A stretch of DNA of 27,246 nt from Pseudomonadota bacterium (GTDB taxonomy: Bacteria > Pseudomonadota > Gammaproteobacteria > Burkholderiales > Burkholderiaceae_D): the NCBI GenBank assembly GCA_023392035.1, contig JAEVZY010000320.1:1-27246 (forward strand), read 5' to 3'. Below, piece by piece: positions 21,487-27,246 of the stretch (the stretch's first letter is position 1; every line of letters starts with the position of its first letter). The notes beneath the pieces were generated by a model. It was not told the DNA's origin, ran no database searches, and worked only from the letters and a program-made list of their open reading frames with translations. A program made the position numbers and the translations under genes.

Positions 21487-21585
21487 AATGAGGTCCTCGG
21501 TCAGGTGGCGTAGAAACAAGGCATCTACGTACCCTCCTTAACGAGCCTCAAGGCAAGCTGTTGACACGGAAAAACATTTTTTTTG

Positions 21586-21619
21586 AATAAAAAAAGCCGG
21601 AGCGTGGCCTCCGGCTTTT
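21586..21619 (-). terminator. Intrinsic terminator of phaB (phaAB operon)
   Basis: AAAAGCCGGAG (21592-21602) and CTCCGGCTTTT (21609-21619) form a perfect 11-bp stem with a 6-nt loop. On the minus strand the stem is followed by a run of seven T, 25-58 bp after the phaB stop: a strong terminator. Confidence 0.85.
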
Positions 21620-21643
21620 GGCTTTGCATTCTGCCAATACGGG

Positions 21644-22384
21644 TTAATACATATGCTGGCCGCCGTTGATGGCGATATTGGCGCCGGTGAGGAATGCCGC
21701 CTCTTCCGATGCCAGGTAGGCCACCAGACCCGCCACCTCTTCCGGCTTGCCCAGCCGACCCATGGGGATTTGCGGAATGATCTTGGAGTCCAGCACTTCA
21801 CGCGGAATCGCGGTCACCATGCGGGTGCCGATATAGCCCGGCGAAATGGTATTGACCGTCACGCCCTTGCGCGCCACTTCCAGCGCCAGCGCCTTGGTGA
21901 AGCCATGCATGCCGGCCTTGGCCGCCGAGTAGTTGGTCTGGCCGAAGGCACCCTTCTGGCCGTTCACTGAAGAGATGTTGATGATGCGACCCCAATTGCG
22001 CTCGGCCATGCCGTCCACCACGTGCTTGGTCATGTTGAAGACGGAATCGAGATTGGTGCGCAGCACCGCATCCCAATTGGTCTTGTCCATCTTCTTGAAA
22101 GTCATGTCGCGCGTGATGCCGGCATTGTTGACCAGCACATCCACCGGCCCCATCTCTTTTTCCACCACCGCGATGCATTCCTGGGCCGAATCGTAATCGG
22201 CCACGTCGCAGGGATAGGCGTGGAAGTTGAAGCCCTGTTCGCGCATGCTGGCCAGCCACTCCGGCGCTCGATTGTTGCCCGTCGAGTGCGTGGTGACCAC
22301 CGTATAGCTCAGCGCCGCCATCTTGATGCAGATGGCTTCGCCCAGACCGCCCATACCGCCCGTTATCAATGCAATCCTGGACAT
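21644..22384 (-). CDS. phaB: Acetoacetyl-CoA reductase (PhaB/PhbB)
   Basis: NADPH-dependent short-chain dehydrogenase that reduces acetoacetyl-CoA to (R)-3-hydroxybutyryl-CoA, the monomer for polyhydroxybutyrate. At 246 residues it has the SDR cofactor motif TGGMGGLGEAI (8-18), NNAG (86-89), and the catalytic Ser139, Tyr152 and Lys156 in ISSVNGQKGAFGQTNYSAAK. The PhaB-type tail YIGTRMVTAIPREVL and GANIAINGGQHMY supports PhaB over FabG. It follows phaA by 45 bp on the same strand, with GAGAGG upstream of the ATG. A strong terminator follows. Confidence 0.95.
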   Translation of the reverse strand: MSRIALITGGMGGLGEAICIKMAALSYTVVTTHSTGNNRAPEWLASMREQGFNFHAYPCDVADYDSAQECIAVVEKEMGPVDVLVNNAGITRDMTFKKMDKTNWDAVLRTNLDSVFNMTKHVVDGMAERNWGRIINISSVNGQKGAFGQTNYSAAKAGMHGFTKALALEVARKGVTVNTISPGYIGTRMVTAIPREVLDSKIIPQIPMGRLGKPEEVAGLVAYLASEEAAFLTGANIAINGGQHMY

Positions 22385-22429
22385 GCTTATCCTCTCTCGA
22401 AAGGGAATGGAAACCGGGTCCTGCTCTTG

Positions 22430-23605
22430 TCACCGCTCCAGCGCCAGCGCAACGCCCATGCCGCCGCCAATACACAAACTGGCCAGGCCGCGCTTGGCAT
22501 CGCGCCGGATCATTTCATACAGCAAGCTCACCAGGATGCGGGCGCCGGAAGCGCCGATCGGGTGGCCGATGGCGATTGCGCCGCCATTCACATTGATCTT
22601 GCTGGTGTCCCAACCCATTTCCTTGTTCACCGCCAGCGCCTGGGCCGCGAAGGCCTCGTTGATTTCCATCAGGTCGAGATCTTCATGGCGCCAGCCCGCC
22701 TTCTTCAGGCACAGCTGGGTGGCCGGCACCGGGCCCATGCCCATCACTGCCGGATCGACCCCGGCCGAACTGTAGGCGCGCACGCGCGCCAGCGGCGTCA
22801 GGCCCAGTTCGCGCGCGGTGGCGGCCGACATCATCATCACGGCGGCGGCGCCATCGTTGATGCCCGAGGCGTTGCCGGCCGTGACCGTGCCGTTCTTGTC
22901 GAACGCCGGGCGCAGCGCGGACAGGGCTTCGATGGTGGTGCCCGGCTTCACATATTCATCGGTATCGAAAGTGAAGCTGCCTTTTTTCTGGGGGATTTCC
23001 AGCGGCAGGATCTCATCGCGGAACTTGCCGGCTTTTTGCGCCGCCTCCGCCTTTTGCTGGGAAGCCAGCGCGAATTCATCCTGCTGCTGGCGCGAGATGT
23101 CGTATTTTTTTGCGACGTTTTCGGCGGTGACGCCCATGTGGTACTGGTTATAGACGTCCCACAGGCCGTCGACGATCATGGTGTCCACCAGCTTGCCGTC
23201 GCCCATGCGGATGCCCTCGCGCGAGTTGGGCAGCACATGCGGCGAGATGCTCATGTTCTCCTGCCCGCCGGCAATCACGATGCTGGCGTCGCCCAGCCGG
23301 ATGGCCTGGGTCGCCAAATGGGTGGCTTTCAAGCCGCTGCCGCAGACCTTGTTGATGGTGTAGGCCGGCACCATGTCGGGCAGCCCGGCCTTGCGCGACG
23401 CCTGGCGCGCCGGATTCTGGCCGACGCCGGCGGTCAGCACCTGGCCCATGATGACTTCACTGATGCGAGCCGGATCGACCCCGGTGCGCTCGATCAAGCC
23501 GCGAATCACATGCGCGCCCAGATCGGAGGCGGGAATTTTGGCGAGTGAACCGCCGAACTTGCCGACCCCGGTCCTGAGGGCAGCCACGATAACCACGTCT
23601 TCCAT
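22430..23605 (-). CDS. phaA: Acetyl-CoA acetyltransferase (beta-ketothiolase)
   Basis: Biosynthetic thiolase that condenses two acetyl-CoA into acetoacetyl-CoA, the first step of polyhydroxybutyrate synthesis. At 391 residues the catalytic residues are in place: Cys88 in INKVCGSGLKA, His348 in AIAIGHPIGASGARI and Cys378 in SLCIGGGMGVA. The start at 23605 has an AAGGAGA ribosome-binding site; the frame is open 15 codons further, but nothing supports those codons. It leads the phaA-phaB operon. The divergent phasin gene points to a storage role rather than degradation. The polymer synthase phaC is not in the window. Confidence 0.96.
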   Translation of the reverse strand: MEDVVIVAALRTGVGKFGGSLAKIPASDLGAHVIRGLIERTGVDPARISEVIMGQVLTAGVGQNPARQASRKAGLPDMVPAYTINKVCGSGLKATHLATQAIRLGDASIVIAGGQENMSISPHVLPNSREGIRMGDGKLVDTMIVDGLWDVYNQYHMGVTAENVAKKYDISRQQQDEFALASQQKAEAAQKAGKFRDEILPLEIPQKKGSFTFDTDEYVKPGTTIEALSALRPAFDKNGTVTAGNASGINDGAAAVMMMSAATARELGLTPLARVRAYSSAGVDPAVMGMGPVPATQLCLKKAGWRHEDLDLMEINEAFAAQALAVNKEMGWDTSKINVNGGAIAIGHPIGASGARILVSLLYEMIRRDAKRGLASLCIGGGMGVALALER

Positions 23606-23781
23606 GAGCGTCTCCTTTGAGCTTCCACGCGCGATGCAATTCCGGGACATGATAGTCCGTGTTGTGCGCTTAGACCATGGGGACGAAGGGTCTTGTGACC
23701 CGCTGGCAAGGCCAGATTCGAGGAACCAAGCGCGGCCCGGAGTTTTCTATCAGGGCTCAGTCATCACCCTCGAATGCTCCA

Positions 23782-24318
23782 ATGAATACTGAACATTTGT
23801 CCGGGCTGACCAATGCCCTGTTTGCCTCGCAAATCGGCGCGGCAAACGCAGCCTTCGCCGCCGGCCTGAACGGCCTTGCCAAGCTGAATCATCTGAACGC
23901 GTCCACCGCCGCCGCCACCATTTCCGAAGGCCAGATCGTCTTGCAGGCGCTCATCGCCGCGCCGCAGTCGGAAGACTCGCTGGCCCTGATGCGTTCGCAA
24001 TGGAAGCCGAACCTGCAAAAGGCGCTCGCTTATGGCCGCCATCTGAACGGCATCTCAAGTGAAGTGCAGGAAAACTTGCGCCAGGCAGCGCTGCAGCAGG
24101 TTGCCGCCTCGCGTGAACAACTGGAACAACTGGCCAGGGCGCGCATGGAAGGCGCCCCGCTACCGGCCGGCAGCCTGGAAACCCTGGCCAGCCTGGTCGA
24201 TGGTCAAGCCACGCTGTTGCAGCAGATGGCTGAAGCCAATCGCCATCAATGCCAGGCCATGCAAGCCGGCCTGGACGCCCTGTTGGATCAGTGGCAGCAG
24301 CGCGCGGCCCAGGCTTGA
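23782..24318 (+). CDS. Phasin family protein (PhaP-like)
   Basis: A 178-residue protein of the phasin type, which coats polyhydroxyalkanoate granules. It is Ala/Gln/Leu-rich, almost wholly amphipathic helix, with family-like segments LTNALFASQIGAANAAFAAGLNGLAKLNHLN near the N-terminus and ASREQLEQLARARMEG and VDGQATLLQQMAEANRHQC later, and no signal peptide. The start at 23782 (MNTEHLSG) was chosen by family pattern; no strong Shine-Dalgarno is visible and the frame is open 35 codons upstream. It is divergent from phaA with a 176-bp gap, which fits joint control with PHB synthesis. A different helical protein is possible but less likely given the context. Confidence 0.82.
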   Translation: MNTEHLSGLTNALFASQIGAANAAFAAGLNGLAKLNHLNASTAAATISEGQIVLQALIAAPQSEDSLALMRSQWKPNLQKALAYGRHLNGISSEVQENLRQAALQQVAASREQLEQLARARMEGAPLPAGSLETLASLVDGQATLLQQMAEANRHQCQAMQAGLDALLDQWQQRAAQA

Positions 24319-24348
24319 GCGCGCCTGGCTGAGAAGGGGCGGAGAAGG

Positions 24349-25218
24349 CTAGAGCTGCTTGGTCTGGAAAGTATTGCAGGCGCTCACCTTCCCGCTTTCC
24401 AGACCGCGCTTGAACCAGCGCACGCGTTGGGCCGAAGTGCCGTGGGTGAACGAGTCCGGCACCACATAGCCTTGCGCCTGTTTTTGCAGCGTGTCGTCGC
24501 CAATCGCAGTGGCTGCATTCAAGGCAGTTTCCACATCGCCTGCTTCCAGGATGTTGCGCGCCTGGTCGGCATTCCTGGCCCAGACGCCGGCAAAGCAATC
24601 GGCCTGCAATTCCAGGCGCACCGACAGCGCATTGGCCTGGCGCTCGGAGCCGCCACGCCGCGCGCGATCGACTTGCTGCATGATGCCCATCAGGTTTTGC
24701 ACGTGATGCCCGACCTCATGCGCAATCACATAGGCTTGCGCGAATTCGCCGGCGACATGGAAGCGCTGGCGCATCAGGCGGAAGAAACTCAGGTCGATGT
24801 ACACCTTCTGATCGCCGGGGCAATAAAAGGGGCCGGTGGCAGTCTGACCCATGCCGCAGGCGGTCGGCGTCTGGCCGCTGAACAAGACCAGGCGCGGCTG
24901 GCGATAGCTGCTGCCGGCATCGCGAAAGATCTGTCCCCAGGTGTCCTCGGTGTCGGCCAGCACGGTGGACACGAAGCGCGCCGTCTGGTCGGAAGCAGGC
25001 GGCGGCTTGGCCGGCGCTTGCACATGGCTGGCGGGCGCCCCACCCGACAGCAGCGACAGCACCGTGCCCGGATCGATGCCAAAGAACAGCGAGGCCAGCA
25101 GCGCAATCACCACCCCGCCCACGCCCAGCGTGCCGCCCCCGATTGAAAAACCACCGCCGCCGCTGTCGTCGCGACGGTCTTCCACATTCTCGCTTTCGCG
25201 ATTGCCTTCCCAGCGCAT
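24349..25218 (-). CDS. YpfJ/KPN_02809-family neutral zinc metallopeptidase
   Basis: A 289-residue putative zinc metallopeptidase. The N-terminal region (1-30) is charged then Gly-rich, followed by a single membrane segment (about 31-48, GVGGVVIALLASLFFGI), so the protein is probably anchored with its catalytic domain outside the cytoplasm. The catalytic motif HEVGHH (167-172) is followed by a downstream glutamate in RLELQADCFAGVWA, the third ligand pattern of this family. GPFYCPGDQKVYIDLSFF and WFKRGLESG near the C-terminus are family-typical. The substrate is unknown. The gene is convergent with the phasin gene and stands alone on its strand. Confidence 0.92.
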   Translation of the reverse strand: MRWEGNRESENVEDRRDDSGGGGFSIGGGTLGVGGVVIALLASLFFGIDPGTVLSLLSGGAPASHVQAPAKPPPASDQTARFVSTVLADTEDTWGQIFRDAGSSYRQPRLVLFSGQTPTACGMGQTATGPFYCPGDQKVYIDLSFFRLMRQRFHVAGEFAQAYVIAHEVGHHVQNLMGIMQQVDRARRGGSERQANALSVRLELQADCFAGVWARNADQARNILEAGDVETALNAATAIGDDTLQKQAQGYVVPDSFTHGTSAQRVRWFKRGLESGKVSACNTFQTKQL

Positions 25219-25396
25219 CGGATGTCCTCTTTCCTGCTTTCATCACATGCCCGGCGTGCCGCCAGGCAAGGGTTGAATCGAACTTTGCCTCGACTGCCGA
25301 AGTCGAATTTTTCCGCTCGACGCAAGGTCTCGCGGCGCCCATCTTGCCACACGCTTGCCGGTGGCACTGCTTGAAAATAATTCGAAGAGGTCAGGC

Positions 25397-25918
25397 ATGA
25401 AATCGATTGTGACGCTGGCGCTTGCCAGCTCGATACTGTGTTGTCCGCCGCCTGCAATGGCGGATAAAACCGCGCCGGCTCCCGTCGCCAACGCCAAGCC
25501 GGATCTCGACCGTTCCGGTAAAACCCAGCATGGGAAAGCTTCGTACTACGCGAGGAAGTTTTCCGGTCGAAAAATGGCCGATGGCACGCCCATGAATCCC
25601 AAGGCCAGCATTGCCGCCAGCCGCAGCCTGCCGCTTGGGACCAAGGCGGAAATCGTCAATCTCGACAATGGCCGGCGGCATGAGGTGGAAATCCGCGATC
25701 GCGGCCCCTACGTCGATGGCCGCATTGTCGACGTTTCGCCGGAAGTCGCGAAGAAACTCGACATGACACAGGACGGCGTGGCTCGGGTGCTGGTCAAGCC
25801 GATCGAAGTGCCGCAGGCCGACGGTTCGGTCAAGGCCGGTACCGGCTCGAAGGACATGGCGGGCACCATGGTGGGGAGCTCAGGCACCAGCGGCAATCTG
25901 GTCAGCGCCCCGCAATGA
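25397..25918 (+). CDS. RlpA-like double-psi beta-barrel protein (septal ring lytic transglycosylase family)
   Basis: A 173-residue secreted protein with a signal peptide (MKSIVTLALASSILCCPPPAMA, likely cleaved after residue 22). The RlpA barrel spans about 45-137: QHGKASYYARKFSGRKMADG, NPKASIAASRSLPLGTKAEI and HEVEIRDRGPYVDGRIVDVS. RlpA enzymes cut naked glycan strands at the septum. Here the usual histidine of the (A)AH-x-TLP motif is Ser75, while the aspartate of the RDRGPY motif (Asp101) is kept, so lytic activity is doubtful. There is no SPOR domain, which many RlpA proteins carry, so septal targeting is uncertain. The start has GAGG upstream. The gene is convergent with the small hypothetical gene at 25942. 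Confidence 0.88.
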   Translation: MKSIVTLALASSILCCPPPAMADKTAPAPVANAKPDLDRSGKTQHGKASYYARKFSGRKMADGTPMNPKASIAASRSLPLGTKAEIVNLDNGRRHEVEIRDRGPYVDGRIVDVSPEVAKKLDMTQDGVARVLVKPIEVPQADGSVKAGTGSKDMAGTMVGSSGTSGNLVSAPQ

Positions 25919-25941
25919 GGCGCAGCCTGCCATGGGCCGGC

Positions 25942-26217
25942 TCAGCCGCTGCAGATGGCGCGCGCCTTGACCAACCAGACCTGAAGGTTGTCGTGCACGT
26001 CCTTGACGCTGAACGAGCAGCTTTCCTCCGAGAATAAAGCGCTCGATTCCAGTCGGCTCAGCAGGTCTTCCAGCACGGCGCCATAGCGTGGCGGCAATTC
26101 GGGTAGTCGCTGCGCGCTTTCGCGCCAGGTCTGGCACAGGCTCTCGACCTTGATTTCACCACGGTCAAAGGCAGCCAAGCTGGTCTCAAGGACCATCAGT
26201 TCCGACGCCATTTTCAT
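25942..26217 (-). CDS. Small hypothetical protein (91 residues)
   Basis: A soluble, acidic to neutral, mostly helical protein (MKMASELMVLETSLAAFDRG, ending VKARAICSG) of no family I recognise. The ATG at 26217 was chosen because residues from here look coding. The longer version from 26262 adds 15 residues of AT-rich sequence and would place the phased repeats upstream inside the coding region. Neither start has a strong Shine-Dalgarno. Two Cys (one in SLCQTW, one at the C-terminus) and one further Cys in EESCSFSV are present. It is divergent from the Fnr-like regulator gene and shares its repeat-rich 213-bp upstream region, so it is a candidate for regulation with it. Confidence 0.75.
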   Translation of the reverse strand: MKMASELMVLETSLAAFDRGEIKVESLCQTWRESAQRLPELPPRYGAVLEDLLSRLESSALFSEESCSFSVKDVHDNLQVWLVKARAICSG

Positions 26218-26252
26218 GCATACGCTCACGTTAAAAATGTCCGCATGGTACG

Positions 26253-26302
26253 AATTCCTCATAGCAATTAGGAAAATTCCTACAAAGTTCGGAGCAATTC
26301 CT
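26253..26302. promoter_or_regulatory. Three phased AATTCCT repeats with an inverted repeat
   Basis: AATTCCT starts at 26253, 26275 and 26296, spacings of 22 and 21 bp, about two helical turns each. TAGGAA-AA-TTCCTA (26269-26282) is a perfect 6-bp inverted repeat around the second copy. The block lies in the divergent gap between the 25942 gene and the Fnr-like gene and looks like a multi-site regulator platform. Confidence 0.6.
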
Positions 26303-26332
26303 ATAAATCACTTCAGCCAGCGCTGATTTTAT

Positions 26333-26345
26333 TTCGGTTACCGAA
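26333..26345. promoter_or_regulatory. Palindrome TTCGGTTACCGAA
   Basis: A perfect 6-bp inverted repeat around one base lies 86 bp upstream of the Fnr-like GTG start. It does not match an FNR box (TTGAT-N4-ATCAA). It is a candidate operator for an unidentified regulator. Confidence 0.45.
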
Positions 26346-26430
26346 CGGACATACTGCACTCGTTCATTTGAAGAAATAACCCTGACGACAAACAACAGAC
26401 CTGATCAAGATCGAACAACAGGAGGTTCCC

Positions 26431-27246
26431 GTGCTGGCCACCCAAACTACTTTGTCCTCTCCCTCGCGTACCGCTGCTGAAGCCGCATGGCAGCGCTCCG
26501 CCAAGCTATGGTCCAATCTGGCCGAAGTATGCGATCTGTTGCGCATCAGCTGCCCGGGCGCTTCGCTCGAATCCGATTTCGCGTTCCAGCATGTCCAATT
26601 CAAAAGCGGCCAACGGATCCACACCATCGGCCAGCCTTTCGACATGCTGTACATCGTCAATTCCGGTTTTCTGAAAACCGTGATGATCGACGAGTCCGGC
26701 AATGAGCAGGTGCTGTCCTTCCCGATGAAGGGCGACCTGTTCGGCATCGACGGCATCCACAACCGTCACTACACTTCCGAAGCGGTGGCCTTGTCCTCGT
26801 GCGACATTATCTTGCTGCCCTTCAAAAAATTCACCTCCCTCGGACGTTCGCACCCTGAACTGGAAACGGCGATCTACAGCGTGATGAGCCGTGAACTGGT
26901 GCGCGAACAAGCCATGGTCAGCATGCTGGGTTCGCTTTCCGCCGAAGCACGGGTGGCGCGCTTCCTGGTTTCGCTCTCGGACCGCTTCGGCGCCATGGGC
27001 TACTCCAACAAGGAATTCAATCTGCGCATGACCCGCCACGAGATCGGCAGCTATCTGGGCCTGACGCTGGAAACGGTCTCGCGCACCTTCTCCGCGTTCA
27101 ACGAGATCGGCCTGATTTCGGTGGACCAGCGCGCCATCAGCATCAACGACATCAACGCCCTGCGCACCTTGCGCCGCCTGCCGCCTTCGCGCGCACGCGC
27201 CAAGCAGGCCGCGGCGGCGCTGGCGACCCAGGTGCCACCCGTGGCC
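26431..27246 (+). CDS. Crp/Fnr-family regulator, 3' end outside window
   Basis: A transcription regulator of the Crp/Fnr family; at least 272 residues are visible with no stop. It starts at GTG 26431 with GGAGG (26421-26425) 5 bases upstream. It has a cyclic-nucleotide-like sensor barrel (about 50-150; VNSGFLKTVMIDESGNEQ, FPMKGDLFGIDGI), a dimer helix (150-175) and a winged helix-turn-helix with the FNR-type recognition motif ETVSR (214-218), in LTLETVSRTFSAFNEIGLIS. That motif predicts binding to TTGAT-N4-ATCAA sites. Cysteines are only C34, C41 and C124, not the C-x2-C-x5-C plus one pattern that holds FNR's oxygen-sensing 4Fe-4S cluster. The C-terminal tail is basic and Ala-rich. It may be an oxygen-insensitive FNR paralogue, or it may use a different signal. 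Confidence 0.9.
   Translation, partial: MLATQTTLSSPSRTAAEAAWQRSAKLWSNLAEVCDLLRISCPGASLESDFAFQHVQFKSGQRIHTIGQPFDMLYIVNSGFLKTVMIDESGNEQVLSFPMKGDLFGIDGIHNRHYTSEAVALSSCDIILLPFKKFTSLGRSHPELETAIYSVMSRELVREQAMVSMLGSLSAEARVARFLVSLSDRFGAMGYSNKEFNLRMTRHEIGSYLGLTLETVSRTFSAFNEIGLISVDQRAISINDINALRTLRRLPPSRARAKQAAAALATQVPPVA

Noticed and set aside
26401..26412. GATCAAGATC near the Fnr-like start as an FNR box
   Set aside because: It has an ATCAA half-site only; the partner TTGAT at 4-bp spacing is missing.
1..27246. Mobile elements, CRISPR arrays, tRNA or rRNA genes
   Set aside because: No transposase or integrase frames, no regularly spaced repeats of CRISPR type, and no tRNA or rRNA-like sequence were seen on either strand.

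Overview
The window is a high-GC, densely coded stretch of a bacterial chromosome with no rRNA, tRNA, insertion sequence, prophage or CRISPR array that I can see. Protein content and style (etfBA next to an acyl-CoA dehydrogenase, phaA-phaB with a phasin, XdhC/MocA-type molybdenum cofactor proteins, YihY, EamA and split ChrA transporters, a cytoplasmic FNR-like regulator) suggest a betaproteobacterium. Oxalobacteraceae, such as Herbaspirillum, is the best guess. The genus is an inference from overall resemblance, not a database result.

Layout: (1) 1-2600, minus strand: etfB-etfA-acyl-CoA dehydrogenase (cut by the window edge), an electron-transfer and acyl-CoA oxidation operon behind a -10 box and a 16-bp palindromic operator. 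(2) 2700-6210, minus: alaS, a NUDIX hydrolase and a TusA-family protein, probably one operon. (3) 6300-8400: a minus-strand glycerophosphodiesterase divergent from a plus-strand class III CoA-transferase. (4) 8570-10862, plus: a small membrane protein and a LytS/LytTR-type histidine kinase and response regulator whose genes overlap by 4 bp. (5) 11046-11942: an unrecognised 275-residue protein behind a textbook sigma-54 promoter, with a strong hairpin at the predicted transcript 5' end. (6) 12045-15890: glnS, converging on a minus-strand EamA transporter and a two-gene chromate transporter joined by 4-bp overlaps. (7) 15984-18128: serC and a YihY membrane protein, the latter overlapped by a possible leader ORF with a perfect Shine-Dalgarno sequence. 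(8) 18151-19923: divergent MocA-like and XdhC genes, both for maturation of molybdenum hydroxylases. (9) 20052-21190: two hypothetical genes of no recognised family. (10) 21277-24318: a small exported Ala/Lys protein, then phaB and phaA (minus) and a divergent phasin gene (plus), the polyhydroxybutyrate module without its synthase. (11) 24349-27246: a YpfJ-type metallopeptidase, an RlpA-like protein with a His-to-Ser change, a small hypothetical gene, and a Crp/Fnr regulator that lacks FNR's cysteine pattern and runs off the window.

Most of the window is ordinary housekeeping and central carbon metabolism. Three loci deserve most attention. The first is the sigma-54-controlled orphan gene at 11115. 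The second is the phased AATTCCT repeats and palindromes between the small gene at 25942 and the Fnr-like gene. The third is a set of unusual translation-start arrangements: a possible leaderless chromate transporter mRNA and the leader ORF overlapping yihY. Nothing in the window amounts to a demonstrated new system. The sigma-54 orphan is the best candidate for undescribed biology.
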